Source: Sideroxydans sp.
GTDB taxonomy: Bacteria; Pseudomonadota; Gammaproteobacteria; Burkholderiales; Gallionellaceae
Assembly (NCBI GenBank): GCA_029850585.1
Contig: JARCRQ010000072.1
Coordinates: 1 to 64,000, forward strand
Length of the DNA stretch: 64,000 nt
Reading direction: 5' to 3'
Shown: piece after piece, positions 1 through 9,596 of the stretch
How positions within the stretch are numbered: position 1 is the stretch's first letter
Layout of the letters: the number at the start of each line of letters is the position of its first letter
Notes under the pieces: generated by a model
Told to the model about the DNA's origin: nothing
Seen by the model: the letters and a program-made list of their open reading frames with translations, nothing else
Database searches by the model: none
Translations under genes and position numbers: made by a program

Positions 1-48
1 GTTAAGATGCACGACGCTGCGCGTGCAGCGTTTAATCAAAGGGAAGAC

Positions 49-579
49 ATGAAAAAGATTGCTATCGCTGCACTGCTGTGCAGTTTTATTGCGACTCCAG
101 TTTTAGCTGAAAATTTAAGCCCTGTTTATGTTGAGGCAGGCTTAGGTGTTGCTAGTTATGAATTTCAAACCTCACCACGCGACGTGCGCATTGCCGCAGG
201 TTTGCAATTTAGCCCTGTTTGGGCGGTTGAAGTCGGCGGTGCTTATTTAGGTGATTCTAGCGGCTTAGGTATTAAACCGACCAAGATCGTATCAGTGAGA
301 ACATTACAAGCTGCACTGGTGGGCAGCTATCGCGTCAATAACGACTTTGATTGGGTTGCGAAATTAGGCGTATCGCGCAATCAAGCTAAGGAAACAGGTA
401 ACGGGGCAATCGCGAAAGTGACTGATTTATATTGGGCACTTGGTGGCGACTACCATGTAAATCACCATTTCAGCGTGCGTGGTTTGTATGAGAACTTTGG
501 TGCGATTGGTCGACGTGCAATAGACCTGCAAGCCGTGAATGCCAGCGCAATTTCCGTGAACCTGCACTACAACTTCTAA
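49..579 (+). CDS. outer membrane beta-barrel protein (OmpA/OmpW-like porin family)
   Basis: Signal peptide MKKIAIAALLCSFIATPVLA followed by alternating beta-barrel pattern ending in aromatic F; start at the internal ATG at 49. Confidence 0.7.
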   Translation: MKKIAIAALLCSFIATPVLAENLSPVYVEAGLGVASYEFQTSPRDVRIAAGLQFSPVWAVEVGGAYLGDSSGLGIKPTKIVSVRTLQAALVGSYRVNNDFDWVAKLGVSRNQAKETGNGAIAKVTDLYWALGGDYHVNHHFSVRGLYENFGAIGRRAIDLQAVNASAISVNLHYNF

Positions 580-588
580 GAGAACACT

Positions 589-960
589 ATGAATAAATTT
601 GCAGTTATCAGCGCAATTATTATTGCGACATTACTCACCTCTGGCTGCTCAACCCGCCTAGGTAAATTTACGGTGGCATCTAGCCATAATGTGCGCGGCT
701 TAGACTATTCAATCGCTGACAAAACCAAGCAACATGTAACGGGGCAATCTTGTATCCATAGCGTGTTTTTCATTCCTCTTGGGCACTTTGACGACAGGAT
801 TCAACGCGCCATGGATGAGGCGATTGCGAGTGGACAAACAGCAGGGTTGGACGGCGATGTATTAGTGAATGTCCGTATTGATCACAATGTTTGGTCAGTG
901 ATTTTGTATGGTCAAAATTGCGTGTCCGTCGAAGGCGACTTGGTAAAAATTAAAAAATAA
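589..960 (+). CDS. putative lipoprotein
   Basis: Lipobox-like ATLLTSGCST at N terminus. Confidence 0.6.
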   Translation: MNKFAVISAIIIATLLTSGCSTRLGKFTVASSHNVRGLDYSIADKTKQHVTGQSCIHSVFFIPLGHFDDRIQRAMDEAIASGQTAGLDGDVLVNVRIDHNVWSVILYGQNCVSVEGDLVKIKK

Positions 961-980
961 TACTGAATTTTTCGCCCAAT

Positions 981-1016
981 AAAAAAACCTGCTGACTTTC
1001 ATCAGCAGGTTTTTTT
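981..1016. terminator. bidirectional intrinsic terminator
   Basis: aaaaaaacctgctgactttcatcagcaggttttttt: perfect stem flanked by A and T tracts between convergent genes. Confidence 0.85.
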
Positions 1017-1033
1017 CGTCCAACAATTAACGC

Positions 1034-2095
1034 TTAATAATCGGTATAGCCTGTTTCACCGGGTGTGTAAAAAGTGCTCATATCGTAAGCGGTGAGTGCT
1101 GTGCCGTTTTGCAGTTTTTGCACCAAGTCTGGATTAGAAATAAACGGGCGACCGAATGCCACCAAGTCGCCGCGATTAGCATTCAAATCTTCATTGGCAC
1201 GCGCGGCATCGTAGCCGCCCGACATAATGTACGCGCCCTTGAAAGTCTTGCGCAGTGTGGCTTTCAAGGTTTTGCTTACTTCAGGCGCACCCATCGCTTG
1301 ATGATCGACGACATGAATGTAAGCCAGCCCAATGTCGTTTAATTCCACGATTAAACTTTCATACATTGCATCCATTTCGGCATCGGCAACCGTGCCGTTA
1401 AACGCGCCGTAAGGTGAGATACGCATCCCGATTTTATCCGCGCCAATAGCCGCCGCAGCAGCCTTGGCAACTGCCACCGCAAAGCGAATGCGATTTTCAA
1501 TTTTGCCGCCCCATTGGTCGGTACGTTGATTGCTGGCGGTGTTGAAAAATTGGTCGATAAGATACCCATTTGCGCCGTGCAGCTCTACACCATCAAAGCC
1601 GGCGGCAATCGCGTTTTTGCAAGCAGTCGCATATTCAGCAATAGCGTGCGCGATGTCGGCTTCAGTCATTTCACGCGGCACAGAATAGGTTTGCATCGCC
1701 GCGCTATCCGTCCAAATTTCGCCGTCTAATTGCACCGCTGACGGTGCTAACACTTCGCTAGCGGCTGGCATATTGATAGCTTGGCTGACGCGTCCGCAGT
1801 GCATTAGTTGCACGAAAATTTTGCCGCCTGCTTGATGCACCGCATCGGTGACAGCGTGCCAGCCTTGAATTTGCGCAGCGGAATAAATGCCGGGAATGCG
1901 CGCGTAGCCTAAGCCGTTTGGCGAGGGAGACGTGCCTTCGGTAATGATGAGTCCAGCTGTGGCGCGTTGGCGGTAATACTCAACCATCAGTTCGTTCGGC
2001 ACGTTGCCAGTCGCGCGCGAACGGGTCAGCGGAGCCATCACGATGTGATTTTTTAAGGGCAGTTTGCCTAGCGTGGTAGCAGTAAAAAGAGTCAT
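1034..2095 (-). CDS. alkene reductase / Old Yellow Enzyme family (NemA-like)
   Basis: MTLFTATTLGKLPLKNHIVMAPLTRSRA..., GVELHGANGYLIDQFF, FGRPFISNPDL are OYE-family motifs. Confidence 0.9.
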   Translation of the reverse strand: MTLFTATTLGKLPLKNHIVMAPLTRSRATGNVPNELMVEYYRQRATAGLIITEGTSPSPNGLGYARIPGIYSAAQIQGWHAVTDAVHQAGGKIFVQLMHCGRVSQAINMPAASEVLAPSAVQLDGEIWTDSAAMQTYSVPREMTEADIAHAIAEYATACKNAIAAGFDGVELHGANGYLIDQFFNTASNQRTDQWGGKIENRIRFAVAVAKAAAAAIGADKIGMRISPYGAFNGTVADAEMDAMYESLIVELNDIGLAYIHVVDHQAMGAPEVSKTLKATLRKTFKGAYIMSGGYDAARANEDLNANRGDLVAFGRPFISNPDLVQKLQNGTALTAYDMSTFYTPGETGYTDY

Positions 2096-2119
2096 ATTAT
2101 TTTCCTGGGTTGTGCTGCA

Positions 2120-2968
2120 TTAGGCCAAACGGCCATTTCTAAAATCGTTAATCGCGTCTTGAATTTCTTGCTCGGTGTTCATCACGAACGGACCGTATTG
2201 CGCGATGGGTTCGTGCAGCGGTTTACCTGCTACGAGTATCAAACGCGTGTCTTGAGCAGCCTGCAAAATCACGCCATCCGCGCTTAAATCGTTGTGCAAA
2301 ATCGCCATGCGCTGCGCGGGGATTTCTGTCTCAGCTAGGCTCGCCGCGCCTTGATAAACATAGATGAAGGCGTTATGCGTATTGGCGATGGCGGTGGCAA
2401 AAGTCGCACCCGCTGGCAGATGAATATCGAGATAAATCGGCTCGGTAATTTCGCGCGATACCGCACCTGTTACGCCATTACTTACCCCCGCAATCACGCG
2501 CACTTTCACGCCGCTGTCGGTCACATATTCGGGAATCTCCGCGCTGGGAATATCGCGATACCAAGGCTCACACAATTTGCGTTGCGACGGCAAATTCAGC
2601 CACAACTGGAAGCCCGCCATCACGCCGTCTTGCTGCTCGGGAATCTCGGAGTGAATCACGCCGCGTCCCGCCGTCATCCACTGCACGCCACCATCGCCCA
2701 ATAAGCCTTCGTTGCCCGCGCTGTCGCGATGGCGCATCCGTCCCGCCAGCATGTAGGTGATGGTTTCAAAACCGCGATGGGGATGGTCGGGAAAACCCGC
2801 AATGTAATCGTCAGGATCGTCGCTGCCGAACGCGTCCAGCATCAAAAATGGATCGAGGCGACGTTGTAATTTGCCCGTCAACACGCGCGTGAGTTTTACC
2901 CCCGCGCCGTCGGAGGTGGCAACGCCCGTGATGAGTTGTTCAACGCGACGTGATGTTTGGATGGTCAT
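2120..2968 (-). CDS. pirin family protein
   Basis: DPFLMLDAFGSDDPDDYIAGFPDHPHRGFETITYML pirin cupin signature. Confidence 0.9.
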   Translation of the reverse strand: MTIQTSRRVEQLITGVATSDGAGVKLTRVLTGKLQRRLDPFLMLDAFGSDDPDDYIAGFPDHPHRGFETITYMLAGRMRHRDSAGNEGLLGDGGVQWMTAGRGVIHSEIPEQQDGVMAGFQLWLNLPSQRKLCEPWYRDIPSAEIPEYVTDSGVKVRVIAGVSNGVTGAVSREITEPIYLDIHLPAGATFATAIANTHNAFIYVYQGAASLAETEIPAQRMAILHNDLSADGVILQAAQDTRLILVAGKPLHEPIAQYGPFVMNTEQEIQDAINDFRNGRLA

Positions 2969-3909
2969 TTTGGTTCTCCTAGTGATGCGCCTGCCAGCAC
3001 GCTGTTCAATGTGGGGTAGCGCAATTGAATTTTCAACTCCTGTTTCATGCGTTGATTCGCCATGCGGCGCGATTCATTCATAAACGACCAGAGCATAGGC
3101 GAGACTAAATTTTTGACCTCGCTGCGCGGCAAACGCGGCGGGCGCGGCAAGTGGAACGCATCCGCCACTGCATCAAAATAATCGCCCATTTTCATCTGCT
3201 CATCATCGGTGGTGTGGTAGGTACGATTGGCGCGACCATAACGCAACGTCGCCAACGCAATGCGTGCCAAATCATCGGCATGGATGTGATTGCTGTAGCT
3301 GTCTTCGTCGCTGCGTATCGCAGGCGTACCCGCGCGCAATCTGTCCACGGGCAAGCGGTCTGCGGCATAAATACCCGGCACCCGCAAAATGCTAGCGCGT
3401 ACCTGATTACGTGTTGCCCAAGCGCGCACTTGTTGCTCGGCATTGACGCGCCGTAACGCACGCGGATTAGTTGCGTTAATTGGCGTAGTTTCATCCACCC
3501 ACGCGCCCGCGCAATCGCCATACACGCCGCTGGTGCTGATGTAAATCAACTGTGTCGGGAAACGTCCGCGCGACAAAGCGGCAAGTAAATTTTGCGTGCG
3601 TGTGTCGCGATTTTTCGTATCCCTTCCCCCTCTCCAACTCTCCCCCGCAAGCGGGAGAAAGGGCGAACGAGAAGGCGTTTGGTTTGTGGGAGGCGGCGCG
3701 AAGTGCAGTACGATGTCAGCAAGTCCTGCCAGTTTTTGCAACGAGTGACGCGCATCCAAGTCGCCCAATATCGGCATCACACCCATGCTGCGCAAGGCTT
3801 CTGCACGGGCAGGATTACGAATCAAGGCGAGCACTTGGTAATGCGCGGTGAGCAGCCCAATGGTGCGCAAAGCCACGTCGCCGCAGCCAATAATTAACAG
3901 TCTTTGCAT
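2965..3909 (-). CDS. SDR / NAD-dependent epimerase-like protein
   Basis: N-terminal LLIIGCGDVALRTIGLL and YISTSGVYGDCAGAWVDE; 4-bp overlap with pirin gene. Confidence 0.8.
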   Translation of the reverse strand: MQRLLIIGCGDVALRTIGLLTAHYQVLALIRNPARAEALRSMGVMPILGDLDARHSLQKLAGLADIVLHFAPPPTNQTPSRSPFLPLAGESWRGGRDTKNRDTRTQNLLAALSRGRFPTQLIYISTSGVYGDCAGAWVDETTPINATNPRALRRVNAEQQVRAWATRNQVRASILRVPGIYAADRLPVDRLRAGTPAIRSDEDSYSNHIHADDLARIALATLRYGRANRTYHTTDDEQMKMGDYFDAVADAFHLPRPPRLPRSEVKNLVSPMLWSFMNESRRMANQRMKQELKIQLRYPTLNSVLAGASLGEPK

Positions 3910-3993
3910 GATGGAGAGATTTTTAGAGTGAGCTCAAAAGGCTGGTGATTATGCGGTAAAATCCGCGCCCTCGCGAAATCAGCTCACTCACCT

Positions 3994-5007
3994 ATGTCAT
4001 TCACCACCACCCTCACGCCTAGCGGCCATCAGTTCCCGATTGAGTCTAACGAAACCATTTTAGAAGCCGCGCTTAAACACGGTTACACGCTGCCCTATAG
4101 CTGTCGCGACGGCGTGTGTGGGGCGTGTAAAGGCAAGGTTTTGCAAGGCTCGGTTGCACATGGCAAGTTTCAAGACAGCACGCTCACCGATGCTGAACAA
4201 GCGGCTGGCATGACGTTATTTTGCTGCGCAAAACCGCTGTCAGATTTGACGCTGGAATGTCGCGAAGTGAATGCGGTAAAAGATATTCCCGTTAAAACCA
4301 TGCCGTGTCGCGTGCAAAAAATGACCAAGCGCGCCGACGATGTGATGGTGTTGGAATTGAAATTACCCGCCAATGAACGCCTGCAATTTTTGGCGGGACA
4401 GTACATCGACATTCTGATTAAAGATCACAAACCGCGCAGTTTTTCGCTGGCAAATGCGCCGCACAACGACGAGTTTTTAGAGCTGCATATCCGTAATATC
4501 GTCGGCGGTGAATTCACCAAGCACGTTTTTGAAGTGATGAAAGAGCGCGACATTTTGCGTTTCAAAGGCCCGTTGGGCACGTTCTTTTTGCGCGAAGAGT
4601 CTGCACAGCCGATTATCTTTGTCGCCAGCGGCACAGGCTTCGCGCCCATCAAAGCCATCATCGAACACGCCTTATTTATCGGCATCAAACGCCCCATGCA
4701 CTTCTATTGGGGCGCGCGCAAACTGGCGGATTTATATATGTTGGACATGGCAAAACAGTGGGAGCAAGCAGGCATCAAATTCACCCCCGTGCTGTCGGAA
4801 GCCTTGCCCGAAGATGCTTGGACGGGGCGCACCGGCTTTGTACATCACGCCGTGATGGAAGATTATGCCGACCTGTCAGGACACGACATCTACGCCTGCG
4901 GCGCGCCTGTCGTGGTCGAAGCCGCACACACTGATTTCACCCAACAACGCGGCGCGCTAAATGAGAATTTCTACTCCGACGCATTCACTTTCGCACCAAA
5001 AAGTTAG
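3994..5007 (+). CDS. 2Fe-2S ferredoxin / NAD(P)H-flavin oxidoreductase fusion (CDP-6-deoxy-delta-3,4-glucoseen reductase-like)
   Basis: Ferredoxin motif CRDGVCGACKGKV plus FAD/NAD modules RSFSLANAP and FVASGTGFAPIKAI. Confidence 0.85.
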   Translation: MSFTTTLTPSGHQFPIESNETILEAALKHGYTLPYSCRDGVCGACKGKVLQGSVAHGKFQDSTLTDAEQAAGMTLFCCAKPLSDLTLECREVNAVKDIPVKTMPCRVQKMTKRADDVMVLELKLPANERLQFLAGQYIDILIKDHKPRSFSLANAPHNDEFLELHIRNIVGGEFTKHVFEVMKERDILRFKGPLGTFFLREESAQPIIFVASGTGFAPIKAIIEHALFIGIKRPMHFYWGARKLADLYMLDMAKQWEQAGIKFTPVLSEALPEDAWTGRTGFVHHAVMEDYADLSGHDIYACGAPVVVEAAHTDFTQQRGALNENFYSDAFTFAPKS

Positions 5008-5181
5008 GCGAACAAAATCTTCGCGATTAAGTTCGTCCATGCCTTGAATTTGATTAGCGATGAGAGCCGTTAGAGCAATGCGAAGCTAGCCTTGCGATGT
5101 AGGGAAACGGCTGAATTCCTTCAATGTAGCCGCCCAATAAAAACGGGTTAAACCATTTATGATTTAACCCGTTTTACTGAT

Positions 5182-5226
5182 TGGTAGGCACGAGCAGATT
5201 CGAACTGCTGACCTCTTGGATGTCGA
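5182..5226 (-). repeat. attachment-site copy: displaced 3' half of tRNA-Val (left island end)
   Basis: tggtaggcacgagcagattcgaactgctgacctcttggatgtcga matches the tRNA at 45806-45850 with one mismatch; the adjacent hairpin at 5143-5176 resembles the tRNA terminator at 45766-45800. Confidence 0.9.
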
Positions 5227-5454
5227 TTCGCTGAGATTTAAGCAACAAATTGATTTATTGTGATTTATTAATTAACCCCACATCCCCCTTCAACCACTGT
5301 ATTTCAGTGTTCTTTACACCTCAGTTCCTTCAAAGTTCCTTCGAGTAGAAGAATTACTTGGAAGCATAAAGAGAAACCCCTCCTTGTAAGTGCAGGGTAA
5401 TCACTATCACCATATTGATGGTTCCATTTAGATAACGCGAAATCTGCGTACCAG

Positions 5455-6333
5455 TTACAAAATCAAAACCTCTTGTTCCACTCCTCCACCATAACGCCGC
5501 ATTAAATCGATAACTTTCAAAATATCAGTATCCCGAGATTGAACCAATCGTGGCAGGAGTTTGCTGCTCTTATCCATCAGAGCTGGCTTGAGAAACCTAT
5601 TTTCTTTGAAGTGACTTTCCAAATCTTCTGGCATGTAGAAAGTAGCCCTCGGCGCACGCTCTTTCAATCTTCGATACTCGTCCAATCCAACTGGGTCATA
5701 GTCACCAAAATGAGTCAATGCACCTTCAATCATCGCAGAAGTGACCCAGTTCAACATGCGATCTGACATTCGACCATTTGTAAGAACGGCAACTGACACA
5801 TCAACGCTTGCCCAATCAAACCTGTAAAACAACTCAGGCCCCTCTACCGTTGCAACATTGCCGCGAATCTGTGGCAGCTCAGTGAGATCACCGCTGTCAT
5901 GAAGTGTGAGTGCAATACAACCGGTCTGACATGTGATTTCAGGTGCATCAATTTTGACTTTGTTGTTTAACATCGTGGTTACTACCTGAGCATCACCAAA
6001 TGCACGGAGCAGTACGAATTCGAAATCTAGTCCAGGCATGGACTTGGTATCCCCAAAGCGGTTCAAGGATTGAGTTCTACGCCCCTCAGATGTGTCGTCC
6101 TCACCGAACAGTCCGCTTGGAAACCGTCTATCTGCGAAGCGACGAACCGACTCCACATTTGTGACCAATACAACCCATCCGCCACTGCGCTTTTCTTCCC
6201 GCAAAGCACCTAGGTCAAACAACCCTGAAAGTTCTTTGCGTATTCGAGAGGAAATCTTGCTGCGTGCAATTTCACCAGTAGTGAATAGCTGGTGTAGCAA
6301 GCTCGCAAGAGGATTAAGCGGTTGCATCTTCAA
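5455..6333 (-). CDS. jetD: Wadjet JetD/MksG-like nuclease subunit (Toprim-type), compact
   Basis: VEGPELFYRFDW ... HFGDYDPVGLDEY Toprim-like acidic motifs; last gene of MksF-MksE-MksB-like operon. Confidence 0.7.
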   Translation of the reverse strand: MKMQPLNPLASLLHQLFTTGEIARSKISSRIRKELSGLFDLGALREEKRSGGWVVLVTNVESVRRFADRRFPSGLFGEDDTSEGRRTQSLNRFGDTKSMPGLDFEFVLLRAFGDAQVVTTMLNNKVKIDAPEITCQTGCIALTLHDSGDLTELPQIRGNVATVEGPELFYRFDWASVDVSVAVLTNGRMSDRMLNWVTSAMIEGALTHFGDYDPVGLDEYRRLKERAPRATFYMPEDLESHFKENRFLKPALMDKSSKLLPRLVQSRDTDILKVIDLMRRYGGGVEQEVLIL

Positions 6334-9055
6334 TCGTTTCCTCTTTCACCTCACGACGAATGCGCTGGTGACTATCCAGTACAGCCTTGCCCTTATTTGC
6401 CCACTGAACGAAATACAAGTTTTCTGCGACCGCAACAGGGATGGTACTTGCCAACACTGGGCAAAAGCCGAGCCGCCTTGCAGTATCGACAATCTGCTTA
6501 AGATTCTTCGGATCGATCTGGTTGGCCTCATCCAAATAAAAAGGAATCGACAACTCTCCAGACTTAATTACTGCTGGTCGCATCATGTCTCGAATCAGAA
6601 TCATATTTATGAGGGCCTTAATCATGATAGTCGTGCCATTCGACTCGATACTAGATAGGTCGGAAAAAGACTTTTTACTGCCATCCGCGAACTCAATATT
6701 GAATCGAACACCAAACAGGTCAGCCAGCCGAATGATCGGATTTTGTTCAATCATCTTGCTGATGTCGGCGATAGCTCTAGTTGATTCAGACAAGCCCGCA
6801 AACAATGTCCCTTCACTACTGATCATGTCGCGATAATTTTTTGTCAGATCTTTTCTTTCTTCTATATCCAGCGTGATTCGCTTTAGGTTGGAGATAGACA
6901 CACCGACCAAGTGCTGATTGAAGACGCGCATCTTCTCGTTTAATGCATCCAAGTCTTTCAAAATATAACTAAAGGAAGTTCGTAGTCCAACCACGCACCC
7001 CTCCCATATTTCCTTGCAACTATCCTCAATCCTCTGAATGCTATCCAACGTTATGATGACTGAATCAATCTGCTCTTCGAGCGTTGTTCCCACAAAGTGG
7101 TCTCCCGCCGAAGGAGCACTGTGACGAATACTCTCAAGGATCTCCGCTACTTCCTCGCCCGTACTAATGTAGATGGCATGCATTTCGCGGTATATCGATG
7201 CGGCTTGATGAAAGTCCTCCGTCCACGAGGGATCGAACAAACCTATAGACCAAGAGGTATCCGCTGGCACATATCTTTCTTTGTAAACCTTCTCCACGTC
7301 TTGCCCAGCTTGGTTCGCAGAAATCTTGTTTCGATTGATTTGCTCTGACAAGGCGAATTTTTCTTCCTCAATCTTCTGCACTGCAATCTCCATCACTTCG
7401 ATTTCAGACGATTTTGTTTTAACTATCCCTTCCCACTCGGGCTTCTTAATAAAGTCTTCTTGATGGATATTCCATTCAAATATCTTCCCCTGCAATATTT
7501 CAGCCTGTTCAGTGAGCGTATCAACTTGCTTCCTTACCGCAGCGGCATCTTGCGCCACAGACAATTCAGATGACCTTTTTTCAATATGCTTTTTGACTGT
7601 CTCAATCTCGGCCTTGATGGATTCGAGGTCATGCAATATCTCACTTGAGCCAGACAACGAGGACAGATGCATCTTCGTACCGCCCCATTCGAATACACCA
7701 TCACGAATTGCATCTTTGATCGCGCACAAATTCTTAAGCGCATCTTCTTCATCCAAGACCTCGATCGAACCTACTTGTATTGGTGTTGATAGCAAACTCG
7801 GGTTCAACACGCGAAACACATCACGTATCTCCGACTCTGAAAAATGTGCTTTCAAAGCCGTCCCCACCAGCAAGGCGAAATTGTCATGACTGCGCAACAA
7901 GTCTTTCAGCTTGCCCTCATAAAATTTAATCTCACGCTGAATGACTTCGACTGAGTCGGTGTTGGCGTGCAGCTTTCCTTGAAGCACAGCGATTTCAGAA
8001 TTCAAATTCTGCAGTGACACTTCTTCTACACCCAAAACAAATCCTTGAAGCGCTTTTTCCTTTTCAACGAGCCTAGTCAAATTTGCCTTCGCCCCTCCAC
8101 GCTCATCCGCTCGCTTCGTGATTTCGCCACGAACCTCTTTCAGTCGCCTATTGAGATGCTCAATTCCTTCTTCCGCCAAGCGTGCCGCATCACCGAATCG
8201 CTTTTCATCCGCACGCAATCGTTGAATGGTCTCAGTCTTGATTCGCTCCAAGTGCTGATAAAAAGCGGGGATGTCCTTACGAGCTGAGGTATGTTTTTCC
8301 CATTGCTCTTTTAACCTCTTCCCCTCCGGTAAAATTCGCTTCAACTCATTGAGCTTGTCGCGCTCCAGCTTGGCGCGAGCGAATTCGGTGCCATATTCAG
8401 CCACGAGATTGATTTCCGGTTTTCGAAACTGGTCATGAACTTCCAGCAGTGTTTCTTTGATGTCTTGCTGCGTCATGTTATTTAGACGCAAAAGGTTCCT
8501 GAAAAGATGAGAAAACTTTCCATACTTTCCGTCATCTCGCAGAGGAACGATACCAAGCGAAATTTGCGCATCGTCAATAGTTCCGAGTACAGAAGCACGA
8601 ATATCCTTAGGATCGAGCAGTCGAAAATGGCGTGCATCCTCATCCAGCTTCATCTTCACATCGTCAAAGGCACGCACATGATTGTCAGGAAGTACGAAGA
8701 CGTCTTTTATGTACTGCCCTGAAAAAGTGAAGCGCTCGACAGCGTAGTTTTGCAATGCACCGCGCCCATGTAGCCCAACGGTTACGTACTTGCCTTTGCC
8801 GGTCATACATTCGAACAGAATGTAACTTTGGTCTGAATTAAAGTAGTAGCGCTGGGTCTCTTCCCACTTGTAATTTCCAAACCTCATGTCACTGAAATTT
8901 CCAATGTAGAGGAACTGTAATGATTCAATCAGTGAGGTCTTGCCAACATTGTTGTCTCCGACCAAATGCACGGATTTACCTAGCTCCAGCTCCGCGTAGT
9001 CGTAGCGGCCTGCGCGGATAAAAATGATTCGCTTAACTCCCGGAGACAGCATCAT
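6314..9055 (-). CDS. jetC: Wadjet JetC/MksB-like SMC ATPase
   Basis: Walker A GDNNVGKTSLIE, long coiled coil, C-terminal SSIESNGTTIMIKALINM and IPFYLDEANQIDPKNL. Confidence 0.82.
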   Translation of the reverse strand: MMLSPGVKRIIFIRAGRYDYAELELGKSVHLVGDNNVGKTSLIESLQFLYIGNFSDMRFGNYKWEETQRYYFNSDQSYILFECMTGKGKYVTVGLHGRGALQNYAVERFTFSGQYIKDVFVLPDNHVRAFDDVKMKLDEDARHFRLLDPKDIRASVLGTIDDAQISLGIVPLRDDGKYGKFSHLFRNLLRLNNMTQQDIKETLLEVHDQFRKPEINLVAEYGTEFARAKLERDKLNELKRILPEGKRLKEQWEKHTSARKDIPAFYQHLERIKTETIQRLRADEKRFGDAARLAEEGIEHLNRRLKEVRGEITKRADERGGAKANLTRLVEKEKALQGFVLGVEEVSLQNLNSEIAVLQGKLHANTDSVEVIQREIKFYEGKLKDLLRSHDNFALLVGTALKAHFSESEIRDVFRVLNPSLLSTPIQVGSIEVLDEEDALKNLCAIKDAIRDGVFEWGGTKMHLSSLSGSSEILHDLESIKAEIETVKKHIEKRSSELSVAQDAAAVRKQVDTLTEQAEILQGKIFEWNIHQEDFIKKPEWEGIVKTKSSEIEVMEIAVQKIEEEKFALSEQINRNKISANQAGQDVEKVYKERYVPADTSWSIGLFDPSWTEDFHQAASIYREMHAIYISTGEEVAEILESIRHSAPSAGDHFVGTTLEEQIDSVIITLDSIQRIEDSCKEIWEGCVVGLRTSFSYILKDLDALNEKMRVFNQHLVGVSISNLKRITLDIEERKDLTKNYRDMISSEGTLFAGLSESTRAIADISKMIEQNPIIRLADLFGVRFNIEFADGSKKSFSDLSSIESNGTTIMIKALINMILIRDMMRPAVIKSGELSIPFYLDEANQIDPKNLKQIVDTARRLGFCPVLASTIPVAVAENLYFVQWANKGKAVLDSHQRIRREVKEETIEDATA

Positions 9056-9596
9056 TTCCTCCCTCAGTGACAGATTGCGCGTTCACGTCTAAATTGTTAT
9101 TCAAACAAGTTTCCAGCATTCGCCATACTGGCGACAGAAAACGGAATTTGATTGGCTCTGCCTCTGTGATCTTTGCGAAACCAAGATTGCTCATATTTTT
9201 TATGATGGAATTCAAATCTTTTTGATCGCCGACTGATACTTGGAACATATAGCCTTTGTAACGATCATTACCGAGATGCGGCAGCGCACTGGCCTCGAAC
9301 TCCTTGGTAAATAGCGATTCAATTATGTTATTACCGTTGTCCGCCAACCAATCAACTAGAACATAGACGAATAATGCCAATTTTTCCGTCCCATCGCTGA
9401 GTCCACGATTTGATCCATGAAAATAGAAATAGCCTCGCGAATCACTTATAAGCTCAAATCCCAGAGCCTTAAAAATCTCCTGGTACTCTGAAGTGGATTT
9501 ATTAAGTAGCTGCCAAGCCTCTCCTTCTTCGATGCTGATATGTTTTCCTCTCGACAGGAGTTGAAAGATCGAGTCGAGCTTCTCAGGCAAATCCAT
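9033..9596 (-). CDS. jetB: Wadjet JetB/MksE-like condensin subunit
   Basis: 187 aa winged-helix type protein between kleisin-like and SMC-like genes, with overlapping ORFs. Confidence 0.7.
   Translation of the reverse strand: MDLPEKLDSIFQLLSRGKHISIEEGEAWQLLNKSTSEYQEIFKALGFELISDSRGYFYFHGSNRGLSDGTEKLALFVYVLVDWLADNGNNIIESLFTKEFEASALPHLGNDRYKGYMFQVSVGDQKDLNSIIKNMSNLGFAKITEAEPIKFRFLSPVWRMLETCLNNNLDVNAQSVTEGGNDAVSGS

Noticed and set aside
6092-6658. 188-aa plus-strand ORF
   Set aside because: Antisense to jetD/jetC; no domain pattern.
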